44,830 nucleotides of DNA from Sphingobacteriia bacterium (GTDB lineage: Bacteria > Bacteroidota > Bacteroidia > Bacteroidales > 4484-276). The stretch's first letter is position 1; each line of letters opens with the position of its first letter. Under the pieces are notes generated by a model. It did not search any database and had not been told where the DNA came from. It saw only the letters and a list, made by a program, of their open reading frames with translations. The stretch spans positions 1 to 44,830 of the forward strand of contig RZYY01000009.1 of assembly GCA_009930115.1 (NCBI GenBank). The letters run 5' to 3'. Shown here one piece after another: positions 25,163 through 32,594 of the stretch. Made by a program: the position numbers and the translations under genes.

Positions 25163-25576
25163 CTATTTTGGGTGGTGAATTTCAACAAGATTCAAAGTTC
25201 CTTTAGTGTGGAGACATTCTGAAATTTTTTTCTTAAACTTCCAACAGGTCATCTGACGCTTGTCAAGCGTGCGGGAGAGATCGTAACTCGAAATGTCAGG
25301 TTCACCACATACAAGGTAAGCTATTTTGAAAGCCTCGTGCAAAGGAATCTTACAGCGATGAAATATTGTGTGCGCAGTTGCTGATTCATCTGTTTTGCAG
25401 CGTGTACATCGCCGCGAATACATAGTTTTACCCTGACAATAATTGGTGTGACCACACTTGCGGCAAACAAAACCGTCTTTCCATTTTTCATCTGCCAGAT
25501 ATTTAAGGCATTGTTCATCAGTGGAAAAAACAGCATCGAATTCAAAAGGCTTCAACTGTGAAAAAATATTGGCCAT
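25163..25576 (-). CDS. Stand-alone transposase-type zinc-ribbon protein (IS1595-like N-terminus)
   Basis: A 137-residue protein matching only the front end of IS1595/ISXO2-family transposases: the block FDAVFSTDEQCLKYLADEKW, then zinc-ribbon cysteines in FVCRKCGHTNYC and YSRRCTRCKTDESATAHTIFH, then a helix-turn-helix-like region (SSYDLSRTLDKRQMTCWKFKKKI). The DDE catalytic domain that should follow is absent, and the frame stops cleanly; I see no terminal inverted repeats or remains of the rest. It has its own -7 box 72 bases upstream. It could be a decayed element or a domesticated DNA-binding protein. I prefer the ATG at 25576 to the track start at 25585. Confidence 0.75.
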   Translation of the reverse strand: MANIFSQLKPFEFDAVFSTDEQCLKYLADEKWKDGFVCRKCGHTNYCQGKTMYSRRCTRCKTDESATAHTIFHRCKIPLHEAFKIAYLVCGEPDISSYDLSRTLDKRQMTCWKFKKKISECLHTKGTLNLVEIHHPK

Positions 25577-25647
25577 ATAAATCACTAATTTTCATAAGAT
25601 TGCATGATTTCTTGAAAATCATGAACAAACAAATGAACTTTTTTTTG

Positions 25648-25655
25648 CAAAAATA
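25648..25655 (-). promoter_or_regulatory. -7 box TATTTTTG for the zinc-ribbon gene
   Basis: CAAAAATA on the plus strand, 72 bases before the ATG. It sits 43 bases from the divergent thioredoxin promoter box. Confidence 0.45.
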
Positions 25656-25698
25656 GTTAAAAGGTGATACTAAAACGATTTAAAACCGAAAAAACTAT

Positions 25699-25706
25699 TA
25701 TTTTTG
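25699..25706 (+). promoter_or_regulatory. -7 box TATTTTTG for the thioredoxin pair
   Basis: Context ACTATTATTTTTGCAGCG, a very typical Bacteroidota promoter core, 36 bases before the ATG. Confidence 0.6.
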
Positions 25707-25742
25707 CAGCGTGATTAAAAAACAGGTAATTAACCAAACATC

Positions 25743-26231
25743 ATGACAGATATGAAAAAAATCAGTTTCTTACTGCTCACCATGGCTCTTTTTGCTGTGA
25801 CTGCCTATGGTTGCAATTCCAGTAACGGCGGCAATGAAACTTCCGGTGCCTCCGGAGGGAACGGCGAAGCCAAAATTGAATTTCTTACTAAGGAGACCTT
25901 CAAACAAAAAATTTGGGATTACGAAAAAAATCCCAGAACCTGGGTTTACGAAGGAGATGTACCCGCACTCATTGACTTTTATGCCGACTGGTGTCGTCCC
26001 TGCCGCATGGCATCCCCTATTCTTGAAGAACTTTCAGCAGAATACGAGGGAAAAATAAAGATTTATAAAATCGATACTCAGGTAGAGCGTGAACTTGCCA
26101 GCGTATTTCAGATTTCAAGTATTCCTGCATTTCTTTACATTCCCATGAAGGGGCAGCCCACAATGGATAAAGGTTTAAAAGATAAAGCAGCATTTACAAG
26201 AATTATAGAACAAATACTTTTAAAAAAATAA
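25743..26231 (+). CDS. Exported thioredoxin-like protein, probable lipoprotein
   Basis: A 162-residue protein. The hydrophobic signal SFLLLTMALFAVTAYGC ends in a Cys that may be lipidated, though the lipobox AYGC is not ideal; a Gly/Ser-rich spacer follows. The thioredoxin fold carries the redox motif WCRPC and the cis-proline in SSIPAF. It should act in the periplasm on disulfides or as a reductant. It is a close paralogue of the next gene: both share LTKETF..K..(D/N)YEKN and a W.(Y/F)EG(D/E) segment before the core, showing local duplication. Confidence 0.87.
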   Translation: MTDMKKISFLLLTMALFAVTAYGCNSSNGGNETSGASGGNGEAKIEFLTKETFKQKIWDYEKNPRTWVYEGDVPALIDFYADWCRPCRMASPILEELSAEYEGKIKIYKIDTQVERELASVFQISSIPAFLYIPMKGQPTMDKGLKDKAAFTRIIEQILLKK

Positions 26232-26270
26232 ATTTTCGAATTTCGAACAATCAAAAATAAAATAACACTT

Positions 26271-26648
26271 ATGGAACATTTGACAAAAGAAACTTTTCTC
26301 AACAAAGTTTTTAATTACGAAAAGAACAGAGAATGGAAATTTGAAGGTGAACTCCCCTGTCTCATTGATTTCTATGCTGACTGGTGCCAACCCTGCAAAA
26401 TTGTTGCACCTGTACTTGAAGAATTAGCAAAAGAGTACGCAGGTAAAATAAATATTTACAAAATAGATACCGAGGATCAGCAGGAACTGGCTGCCGTATT
26501 TGGTATCCGCAGTATTCCGTCATTGCTTTTCTGCCCTAAAGATGAACAACCTCAGATGGCACAGGGGGCATTGCCGAAAAACACACTAAAACAAGTAATC
26601 GAAGACATTTTACTGAAAGAGAAAGTTGAAAACGTTACCAACAATTAA
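26271..26648 (+). CDS. trxA: Thioredoxin
   Basis: A 125-residue cytoplasmic thioredoxin without a signal. Active site WCQPC, cis-proline in IRSIPSLLF, and the FYADWCQPCK strand-helix turn. The first 25 residues (LTKETFLNKVFNYEKNREWKFEG) form the short extension typical of Bacteroidota TrxA and match the upstream exported paralogue. It is 39 bases downstream of that gene and shares its promoter and the terminator at 26666. The Gln in place of the usual Gly in CGPC will tune the redox potential. Confidence 0.9.
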   Translation: MEHLTKETFLNKVFNYEKNREWKFEGELPCLIDFYADWCQPCKIVAPVLEELAKEYAGKINIYKIDTEDQQELAAVFGIRSIPSLLFCPKDEQPQMAQGALPKNTLKQVIEDILLKEKVENVTNN

Positions 26649-26665
26649 TTGAGATAACATGTACC

Positions 26666-26702
26666 AAAAAAAAGGCTGCCCATTATGGACAGCCTTTTTT
26701 TT
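26666..26702. terminator. Bidirectional terminator, trxA and tRNA-Leu
   Basis: AAAAAAAGGCTG / CAGCCTTTTTTTT with an 11-base loop, directly abutting the 3' end of the minus-strand tRNA. It ends both converging transcripts. Confidence 0.85.
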
Positions 26703-26703
26703 G

Positions 26704-26785
26704 TGCGGATGAAGGGACTCGAACCCCCACGCCTTGCGGCACCAGATCCTAAGTCTGGCGCGTCTACCAATTCCGCCACATCCGC
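26704..26785 (-). tRNA. tRNA-Leu (anticodon TAG)
   Basis: Minus-strand sequence begins GCGGATGTGGCGGAATTGG and ends with TTCGAGTCCCTTCATCCGCA. The 7-base acceptor stem GCGGATG/CATCCGC is perfect. The anticodon stem CCAGA/TCTGG holds the loop CTTAGGA with TAG at positions 34-36. The T loop TTCGAGT and a long variable arm confirm a class II leucine tRNA. CCA is not encoded. Confidence 0.95.
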
Positions 26786-26797
26786 AAATTCAGGGCG

Positions 26798-26805
26798 CAA
26801 AGATA
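26798..26805 (-). promoter_or_regulatory. -7 box TATCTTTG for tRNA-Leu
   Basis: CAAAGATA on the plus strand, 12 bases before the mature tRNA 5' end. Confidence 0.5.
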
Positions 26806-26855
26806 TTGCTTTCTGTTTTTATCAGTCAAGACCTTGAAAAAAATGCGTTGATCAT

Positions 26856-27782
26856 TCATCCTTTTTCAGTCCGATCCGGTTTTGCATTCAGTTTTAAAAT
26901 CGCAAATATCATTACAGCAGCACCAATCCATTGAACAAGAGTAAAAACACTACCATTAAATAAATAATCAAAAATTAATGCTGATACCGGAAACATCAGT
27001 TCACTGATAGTGGCCATGATGGCTCTTACTTTTTTCAGACCATAATAATAAAGAAACATCGTTCCGGAACCGGTTGTAAGGCAGATGATACCAATAAACA
27101 ACCAATTATTTGAAGTTGTTGACTGTAACTGGCTAAAATCTCCAAAACCAATCATGATGAATAACATGAAGATGGCGGTAAAACCAAAACGATAAAAAAC
27201 TGAAGTTACAAAATTGTACTTTCCCAAAATCATTTTTGAAAAAACGGTGGAACTTCCGAATGAAAATGCTGCCACCAGTGCAAGCAACGCAGCTTTAATG
27301 GTGTTCGAACCTGTATTAAAATCCGGAGTTCCCCAGCCGAATGTAAGAAAGTAACCACTAAAAACTGCCAATGCTGCCCATAAAACAAAATGCTTTCCTG
27401 CCTTTTCACCCAAAAAAAACATAGCAAGTAAAATAGCAAAAATCGGTTGTAGTTTTTGAAGCAAAACGACAATAGACAAATGATTAAAATTAAGCAGAAA
27501 AAGAGCCTTGACTATGGAAAGTGTACCAAATACACCGCCAAAAAGTGCTATCATGGCAAACACTGCAACATCTTTCAGCGTAAAACTACGCAAATGACGA
27601 TACTCCCTGAAAAACAGTAAATTCATTACTACAAACGGAATCGCATGAAGAATGAATACCACATAACTCACGTCCAGATTATATAATCTGGGAGTGAACA
27701 CTATTCCGTCAAATCCCCACAATACCGCTGACAGACTTACAGCCAGCGAGCCAATTAAATAATTCTTTTTTTCCGGCCTCAT
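26856..27782 (-). CDS. EamA-family (DMT superfamily) transporter
   Basis: A 308-residue inner-membrane protein with about ten transmembrane helices in two EamA repeats. The first half has SLAVSLSAVLWGFDGIVFTPRL; the second has AALLALVAAFSFGSSTVFSKMIL and ends in QWIGAAVMIFAILKLNAKP. Drug/metabolite transporters of this kind export metabolites or amino acids, and the substrate cannot be told. The start at 27782 (MRPEKKNYLIG) is chosen because a -7 box overlaps the first codons of the longer frame in the track. Monocistronic. Confidence 0.88.
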   Translation of the reverse strand: MRPEKKNYLIGSLAVSLSAVLWGFDGIVFTPRLYNLDVSYVVFILHAIPFVVMNLLFFREYRHLRSFTLKDVAVFAMIALFGGVFGTLSIVKALFLLNFNHLSIVVLLQKLQPIFAILLAMFFLGEKAGKHFVLWAALAVFSGYFLTFGWGTPDFNTGSNTIKAALLALVAAFSFGSSTVFSKMILGKYNFVTSVFYRFGFTAIFMLFIMIGFGDFSQLQSTTSNNWLFIGIICLTTGSGTMFLYYYGLKKVRAIMATISELMFPVSALIFDYLFNGSVFTLVQWIGAAVMIFAILKLNAKPDRTEKG

Positions 27783-27799
27783 GATTTCAATTTGAGGCG

Positions 27800-27807
27800 C
27801 AAAAGTA
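27800..27807 (-). promoter_or_regulatory. -7 box TACTTTTG for the EamA gene
   Basis: CAAAAGTA on the plus strand, 18 bases before the ATG at 27782. It decides the shorter start. Confidence 0.55.
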
Positions 27808-27910
27808 ACCAAAATTGAGTTGCTGTTTGCTACTTAAAAGCACTTCAAAAGCGTGAAAAAACAATGAGGTTGAAAGAAAAGCTGTTTTAAAAAATCAGAA
27901 AAATATCCAA

Positions 27911-28384
27911 TTATTCATTATGATAAGGTTCATTCCGCAGAATAGTCATTGCACGAAAAAGCTGTTCCATGAAAATTATCCTGACAAGTTGATGAGGAAA
28001 AGTCATCGCGGACAGCGAAATTTTCTCGTTCGACCGGTTGTAAACATCTTTGGAAAAACCATATGCACCACCAATAACAAATGTAAGATTTTTAATTCCG
28101 CTATTCATCCGCTGCTGGATAAAGCCTGCAAAATCAACAGAAGAGAATTTCCTGCCCTGTTCGTCGAGCAATACCACATAATCATCCTCCTTGAAGTGTT
28201 TAATGAGCAGTTCACCCTCACGTAACTTAAAATCAGCAGCTAAAAGATTTCCTGCATTTCGCAACCCGGGAATTGTAAAATCATCAAACGGGAGATAATT
28301 AGTAATCCTCTTTTTATAAAAATTATAACCTTCTTCAGTAAACTTTTCTTTTGATTTGCCAATCATCAGCAGGTGTATTTTCAT
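27911..28384 (-). CDS. rlmH: 23S rRNA (pseudouridine-1915-N3) methyltransferase
   Basis: SPOUT-class methyltransferase of 157 residues acting on 23S rRNA helix 69 in assembled ribosomes. It begins MKIHLLMIGKSKEKF. It has LLDEQGRKFSSVDFA, the SAM-binding knot motif FVIGGAYGFS and the C-terminal FRAMTILRNEPYHNE, which carries the conserved YHxE. Full length. Its start lies about 87 bases from a -7 box that is back to back with the promoter of the divergent DUF4783 gene. Confidence 0.95.
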   Translation of the reverse strand: MKIHLLMIGKSKEKFTEEGYNFYKKRITNYLPFDDFTIPGLRNAGNLLAADFKLREGELLIKHFKEDDYVVLLDEQGRKFSSVDFAGFIQQRMNSGIKNLTFVIGGAYGFSKDVYNRSNEKISLSAMTFPHQLVRIIFMEQLFRAMTILRNEPYHNE

Positions 28385-28470
28385 CAGTTTTTTTATTAAT
28401 TAAACCTGATTTTTAAAAAAACGGCATATTTAATGCGGCTTTTGGCTTGCAATTTTGGTTTCAACCAAAG

Positions 28471-28478
28471 CAAAAGTA
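28471..28478 (-). promoter_or_regulatory. -7 box TACTTTTG for rlmH
   Basis: CAAAAGTA on the plus strand. A -33 element is also present (CAAA at 28498-28501) with the proper 19-base spacing. It is one base from the divergent box at 28480. Confidence 0.55.
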
Positions 28479-28479
28479 T

Positions 28480-28487
28480 TACATTTG
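28480..28487 (+). promoter_or_regulatory. -7 box TACATTTG for the DUF4783 gene
   Basis: Exact TAnnTTTG. A TTTG lies 22 bases upstream at 28454-28457. It lies inside the track ORF and therefore points to a later start codon. Confidence 0.55.
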
Positions 28488-28528
28488 CCGGTAGATACAA
28501 AACTAAGTCATCATCAACGAAAAAAAAC

Positions 28529-28936
28529 GTGTTAAAATTTTTGAGATCTATATTTGTATGCCTTTTCCTTTTGGCTAATTGGAGTGGTTCAGTATCAGCG
28601 CAGGATACACTGGTTAGGTCTGCTGTTATTAATGCCATTGCCACGGGAAATGCATCGCAACTCTCTGAATACTTTGATGCAGCAATTGATTTGGTTGTAC
28701 CGCAATCCGAAGGAAATTTCAGTAAAAAGCAAGCTACCCAGATTATTAAATATTTTTTCGAACGCAATCCGATCCGTGAATTTGTGCTTGAGCATGAAGG
28801 CAGATCAGCCGATGGGGGTTCTCATTTTATAGGTTATTATCACACAAAAGCAGGAAAACATTTTCGTACCTACATTTTAATGAAAAAACTTTCCAAAAAT
28901 GAGCTAATCAGACAATTGAAATTCGAAGAAAAGTAA
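28529..28936 (+). CDS. DUF4783 exported protein
   Basis: A small exported protein of about 135 residues from the GTG at 28529, which opens a signal peptide (LKFLRSIFVCLFLLANWSGSVSAQ). The track start at 28433 would put the promoter box inside the coding region, so it is rejected. The mature part is an NTF2-like alpha/beta fold (AVINAIATGNASQLSEYFDAAIDL, KKQATQIIKYFFER, GSHFIGYYHTKAGKHFRTYILMKK). The family is Bacteroidota-specific with unknown function and is often found near rlmH and nadC; nadC is not seen here. Confidence 0.82.
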   Translation: MLKFLRSIFVCLFLLANWSGSVSAQDTLVRSAVINAIATGNASQLSEYFDAAIDLVVPQSEGNFSKKQATQIIKYFFERNPIREFVLEHEGRSADGGSHFIGYYHTKAGKHFRTYILMKKLSKNELIRQLKFEEK

Positions 28937-29222
28937 AAATGTACCTATAGCTCTCCATCAGACTTTTAAAATTCCTTCTCCTTTTTATTTGCCCCGTTGC
29001 ATTTGCAAACATCTGTGATTGTCAATTCTCATCCCATTAAGTCAAAAAGCGAATATAAGCACTGATTATCAATAAATTTAACACATCAGCCATCACCAGA
29101 ATTTTTATGAAGTGCGACACTGTAAAGAGTATGCTGTGTTTTCAGGATGTTGGTGAGTTTTTGTTCTGAAGATTCCCTGAAAATACAGAGCTTGTTTTCG
29201 GTCCGGTAATTTGATCAGAGAT
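28937..29222. other. Intergenic region between DUF4783 and dinB
   Basis: 286 bases with no credible coding frame, no strong hairpin with a T run and no promoter box that I can support. The minus-strand frame at 29105-29341 overlaps dinB and is not coding. Confidence 0.4.
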
Positions 29223-30377
29223 TTACAATCCCACCGCTCTGAACACAGCCTTTTGGCCAAAACGTTTTCGGATGCGGTCAAGTGACTGATACAGGTTGAC
29301 CATTTCGGGAGTATCTTCAAAAAGGTTAAGTTGTTGTACACCTCCTACCAGATGGCTGAAACGCACACCAATAAGCCGGATAAGCATACGACGGGTGTAA
29401 AGCCGGTCAAAAAGCTCAAGTGCAACTTTTGTAAGCACATGATCAAAGGAAGTATAAGGAATCACTTTTTGTAACGTATGGGTATCAAAATTGGCATAAC
29501 GAATCTTTACGGTAACACAGCCGGTAAGTTTTACCTGTTTGCGCAGGCTGAAGGCGATTTTTTCGATCATGGTGCTGAGTATCTCACGCATACGCATTAC
29601 ATCAATAGTATCCTGTTCAAAAGTGGTTTCAGTACTTACAGACTTACGTTCGGAGTATGGCACCACAGGTGTTGTATCAATTCCGTTAGCTTTTTTCCAT
29701 ATATCAATTCCGTTTTTACCCATTAATTTATTCATCATTTCGGGAGGAATGAGGCTTAATGTGCGAATATCTGCCACACCCATTGAACGAAGTGTCTGAT
29801 AGGTTTTTGCACCAATCATGGGAATCTTACGGATGGAGAGTGGTGCCAGGAAAGGTCTCACTCGCGGAAGAGCAACCTGCAGCTCGCCGTTGGGTTTGGC
29901 TTCACCGGTAGCAATTTTCGACACTGTTTTGTTCACCGACAGCCCCGCCGAAATAGGCAAACCTGTTTCTCTGATAATACGTTGCCGCAATTCTTGTGTC
30001 CATTTCATCGAACCAAAAAAACGATCCATTCCCGTAATGTCGAGGTAATGTTCGTCAATAGAAGCCTTTTCGTAAACAGGTGCCTGCTCGGCAATAATGT
30101 CGGTAACCATTCGTGAATATTTGGTGTACTGATCCATATCACCACGAATGACAATGGCATCCCGGCACAGATTAAGTGCCATCTTCATGGGCATGGCTGA
30201 ATGCACGCCAAAAGATCTGGCTTCATAACTGCATCCGGCCACCACACCACGGTCGGAAGTACCGCCAACAATCACCGGCCTGCCCGCCAGCGATGAGTTT
30301 AATAACCGTTCGACCGACACAAAAAAAGTATCCAGATCGAAATGTACAATTGTACGACGATCGCTCACTTCATCCAT
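29223..30377 (-). CDS. dinB: DNA polymerase IV, Y-family translesion polymerase
   Basis: Error-prone polymerase of 384 residues from the ATG at 30377 (the track adds 17 residues that do not look like the family). The catalytic palm has VHFDLDTFFVSVERL and SIDEHYLDITG with the metal-binding acidic residues. GLSVNKTVSKIATGEAKPNG and the IPMIGAKTYQTLRSMGV helix-hairpin region follow. The C-terminal little finger precedes VQQLNLFED, an internal clamp-binding QLxLF motif. It is divergent from a LexA-like regulator, 302 bases away, which probably controls it. The gene looks GC-richer by eye than its neighbours, a possible sign of transfer. Confidence 0.93.
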   Translation of the reverse strand: MDEVSDRRTIVHFDLDTFFVSVERLLNSSLAGRPVIVGGTSDRGVVAGCSYEARSFGVHSAMPMKMALNLCRDAIVIRGDMDQYTKYSRMVTDIIAEQAPVYEKASIDEHYLDITGMDRFFGSMKWTQELRQRIIRETGLPISAGLSVNKTVSKIATGEAKPNGELQVALPRVRPFLAPLSIRKIPMIGAKTYQTLRSMGVADIRTLSLIPPEMMNKLMGKNGIDIWKKANGIDTTPVVPYSERKSVSTETTFEQDTIDVMRMREILSTMIEKIAFSLRKQVKLTGCVTVKIRYANFDTHTLQKVIPYTSFDHVLTKVALELFDRLYTRRMLIRLIGVRFSHLVGGVQQLNLFEDTPEMVNLYQSLDRIRKRFGQKAVFRAVGL

Positions 30378-30462
30378 ATTCGTTTCCAATGCCACTGAAC
30401 TTCGACTGTGCCTGAAAGTATCCATCAAATTTCTATGATAATTATTATTTGATTACACTAAT

Positions 30463-30514
30463 GTCCGGAAAACTAATTGGAGATTCCGGACCACCGGCTG
30501 GCGGTGAGGAATCT
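30463..30514. repeat. Overlapping inverted repeats between dinB and the S24 regulator
   Basis: GTCCGGAA (30463-30470) pairs perfectly with TTCCGGAC (30484-30491). The overlapping AGATTCC (30481-30487) pairs with GGAATCT (30508-30514) and encloses CACCG/CGGTG. The two hairpins exclude each other. The GC-rich, nested palindrome resembles a REP-type repeat, but no second copy is in the window. It might also be an operator or leader structure of dinB. Confidence 0.55.
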
Positions 30515-30561
30515 CATGCTCATTTTTAATTGCTTTCATTTTTAATCGGACAATAGTGATT

Positions 30562-30578
30562 TGATTAATATTTAATCA
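30562..30578. promoter_or_regulatory. Candidate operator TGATTAA-TAT-TTAATCA
   Basis: A perfect 17-base palindrome directly ahead of the -7 box at 30579, with a further half-site TTAATCA at 30595-30601. The position suits autorepression by the HTH-S24 protein. Confidence 0.5.
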
Positions 30579-30586
30579 TATTTTTG
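30579..30586 (+). promoter_or_regulatory. -7 box TATTTTTG for the S24 regulator
   Basis: Context CATATTTTTGCCAAC, an exact TAnnTTTG, with a TTTG 15 bases upstream. The leader to the ATG at 30680 would be close to 88 bases. Confidence 0.55.
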
Positions 30587-30679
30587 CCAACAAATTAATC
30601 ATTTTTTCGTTATAAATAAAAATGTTGATAAAAAAATTTCCGAAAAATATAAACCTGGTCACAATCAAAAAAAACGCTC

Positions 30680-31486
30680 ATGTATTTCAACACCAATATC
30701 AAATTTCTGCGCAAGCGTAAAAGCCGTACACAGGATGACCTGGCGCTATTGCTTGGCATTCCGCGTTCCACGCTCAACAATTACGAAAACAAAATTGCGT
30801 ACCCGGGTATCAACCTTTTAATTGCTATTTCTGACTACTTTGGAATAGCCATTGACACCCTGATTAAAGTGGACCTGACCAAACTGGCAGAGAGCCAGTT
30901 ATCGCAACTCGAACGAGGTTATGATGTTTTTATCCGCGGCAGCAATCTGCGGGTACTCACTACCACCGTAAATTCCGAAAATGAAGAAAATATTGAGCTG
31001 GTGTCGGAAAAAGCTAAGGCAGGTTATTCCAGCGGTTTTGCTGATCCGGAATACATCCGCATTCTGCCAACGTTCCAACTTCCTTTCCTGTCGCCGGAAA
31101 AGAAATACCGCACCTTCCAGATCAGTGGCGACTCAATGCTTCCCATTCCCAACGGATCTTGGGTTACCGGCGAGTTTGTTCAAAACTGGGAACTAATTCG
31201 CAACCGGCAGGCTTACATCATCCTTACCCTCAATGAAGGAATCCTGTTTAAGGTGGTCGAAAACCTGATTCCCGAAAACGGCCAGTTGCGGCTTCATTCC
31301 CTCAATCCCATTTACTTACCTTACAGCATTCACATAAACGAGATCAGAGAAGTCTGGAAATTTGTTCATTATATCAGTACAGAACTGCCTGAAGAACGAC
31401 CGGCAGAAAATCGAATAATGGATGAAATAGCTGAAATTAAAGCTGATGTTAAAAGTTTAAGTGAACGGATCGGGAAGCAACCCTGA
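30680..31486 (+). CDS. LexA/CI-like HTH-S24 regulator with autocleavage dyad
   Basis: A 268-residue regulator. Residues 5-60 are an XRE helix-turn-helix (TQDDLALLLGIPRSTLNNYE). A linker carries an Ala114-Gly115 dipeptide in KAKAGYSSGF, the type of site cut in LexA, UmuD and CI. The S24 domain follows, with nucleophile Ser152 (SGDSM) and probable general base Lys191 (ILFKVVEN), spaced 39 residues apart (37 in LexA). A C-terminal coiled tail (EIAEIKADVKSLSERI) may oligomerise. Lying head to head with dinB, it is most likely a DNA-damage-responsive repressor that RecA inactivates. A stray prophage repressor is less likely, as no phage genes are near. Confidence 0.85.
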   Translation: MYFNTNIKFLRKRKSRTQDDLALLLGIPRSTLNNYENKIAYPGINLLIAISDYFGIAIDTLIKVDLTKLAESQLSQLERGYDVFIRGSNLRVLTTTVNSENEENIELVSEKAKAGYSSGFADPEYIRILPTFQLPFLSPEKKYRTFQISGDSMLPIPNGSWVTGEFVQNWELIRNRQAYIILTLNEGILFKVVENLIPENGQLRLHSLNPIYLPYSIHINEIREVWKFVHYISTELPEERPAENRIMDEIAEIKADVKSLSERIGKQP

Positions 31487-31617
31487 CCTGTTCGTTACTC
31501 ATTGCTGTTGATCGTCCGGTAGTAAAAATCATGTTTGAGATACCAACCGGAGTAATACTGGTTTTGGCAATACCAATTACTGCTCAAGTCATCAAATTCG
31601 AAAACCATCAGAATAAA

Positions 31618-31639
31618 CCTGGCTAAAAACCCTGCCAGG
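31618..31639 (+). terminator. Weak terminator-like hairpin after the S24 gene
   Basis: CCTGGC / GCCAGG with a 10-base loop, followed by an AT-rich stretch without a pure T run. Confidence 0.35.
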
Positions 31640-31684
31640 ATTTAAATTCTAAACGAAACCCTGAAAAGCAGTTAACCAACACAA

Positions 31685-31717
31685 AAAAAGCCTGCATCTT
31701 GCTGACACAGGCTTTTT
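31685..31717. terminator. Bidirectional terminator downstream of the zinc-ribbon coiled-coil gene
   Basis: AAAAAGCCTG / CAGGCTTTTT with a 13-base loop, 17 bases beyond the minus-strand stop at 31734. It ends the birA-nif3 operon and could also stop read-through from the S24 gene. Confidence 0.8.
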
Positions 31718-31733
31718 CTGATAATAAAACTTT

Positions 31734-32546
31734 TTACAGGTTTTGTTTGACCTGGGCAGCGATATCATCATCAACAAGAATTCGTCCGCAATATTCACAC
31801 ACAATGATTTTTTTGTGCATTTTAATATCCAACTGATGCTGGGGAGGAATTTTATTGAAACATCCATTACAGGCATCCCGCTCAATTTGGACAACAGCAA
31901 GGCCATTCCGGGCGTTTTTGCGGATTCGCTGGTATGCAGCCAGTAAGCGATCTTCAATAAGTGAGCTGTAAGCTTCTGATTTTTTTATGAGAGCTTTTTC
32001 CTCTTTTTCAGTTTCTTCAACAATGTCTTTCAACTCATTTTTCTTGATTTTCAGATCGGACTCGCGCTCTTTAAGCAAAGCTTTTGATTCCTTGATCGAT
32101 TGATTTTTAACCTCCAGTTCGTCAGTAAATTCCCGGATTCGTTTCTCGGCAAGCTGAATTTCAAGATTTTGAAATTCAATTTCTTTGGTCAATGAGTCAT
32201 ACTCTCTGTTGTTTCTGACGTTCATTTGCTGTTCTCCATACTTTTTGATCAGCGTGTTAAATTCTTTGATGGAATTGTTTTTCTCAGTAATTTGCTTTTC
32301 CAAAAGCTTTACTTCATCTTTGTATTTGGCAATACGGGTTTGAAGACCGGCAATTTCATCTTCAAGGTCCTGAACTTCGAGTGGCAGTTCACCGCGAATA
32401 ATGCGGATTTTATCAATTTGTGAGTCTATTTGCTGCAGACTGTACAATGCTTTCAGTTTCTTTTCAATCGAAACTTCAATATTTTCGTTGATGTCGTTGG
32501 GAAGCTGTGAATCAGCAGCTTTTTTTTGATCTTCGTTTGCGCTCAT
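31734..32546 (-). CDS. Coiled-coil C4-type zinc-ribbon protein (COG1579 type)
   Basis: A 270-residue protein. Residues about 30-210 form a long antiparallel coiled coil rich in Glu and Lys. The last 60 residues carry a zinc ribbon with C-x2-C in DACNGCFNK and C-x2-C in VCEYCGRIL. Proteins of this shape occur widely in bacteria next to Nif3-like genes, exactly as here, and are thought to bind nucleic acid or the ribosome; the precise role is not shown by the sequence. It is the last gene of the birA-nif3 operon, 48 bases after the Nif3 stop. Confidence 0.85.
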   Translation of the reverse strand: MSANEDQKKAADSQLPNDINENIEVSIEKKLKALYSLQQIDSQIDKIRIIRGELPLEVQDLEDEIAGLQTRIAKYKDEVKLLEKQITEKNNSIKEFNTLIKKYGEQQMNVRNNREYDSLTKEIEFQNLEIQLAEKRIREFTDELEVKNQSIKESKALLKERESDLKIKKNELKDIVEETEKEEKALIKKSEAYSSLIEDRLLAAYQRIRKNARNGLAVVQIERDACNGCFNKIPPQHQLDIKMHKKIIVCEYCGRILVDDDIAAQVKQNL

Positions 32547-32594
32547 TGGGATATTGCTTTATCTTTTATTATGTTTCAACTCTCAATTTTCCTT

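Noticed and set aside
30680-31486. HTH-S24 protein as a prophage repressor
   Set aside because: No integrase, structural or lysis genes nearby, and the divergent partner is dinB, so a damage-response role fits better.
31531-31626. 31-codon ORF with a hydrophobic stretch downstream of the S24 gene
   Set aside because: Too short, no promoter, no recognisable similarity; could be chance.
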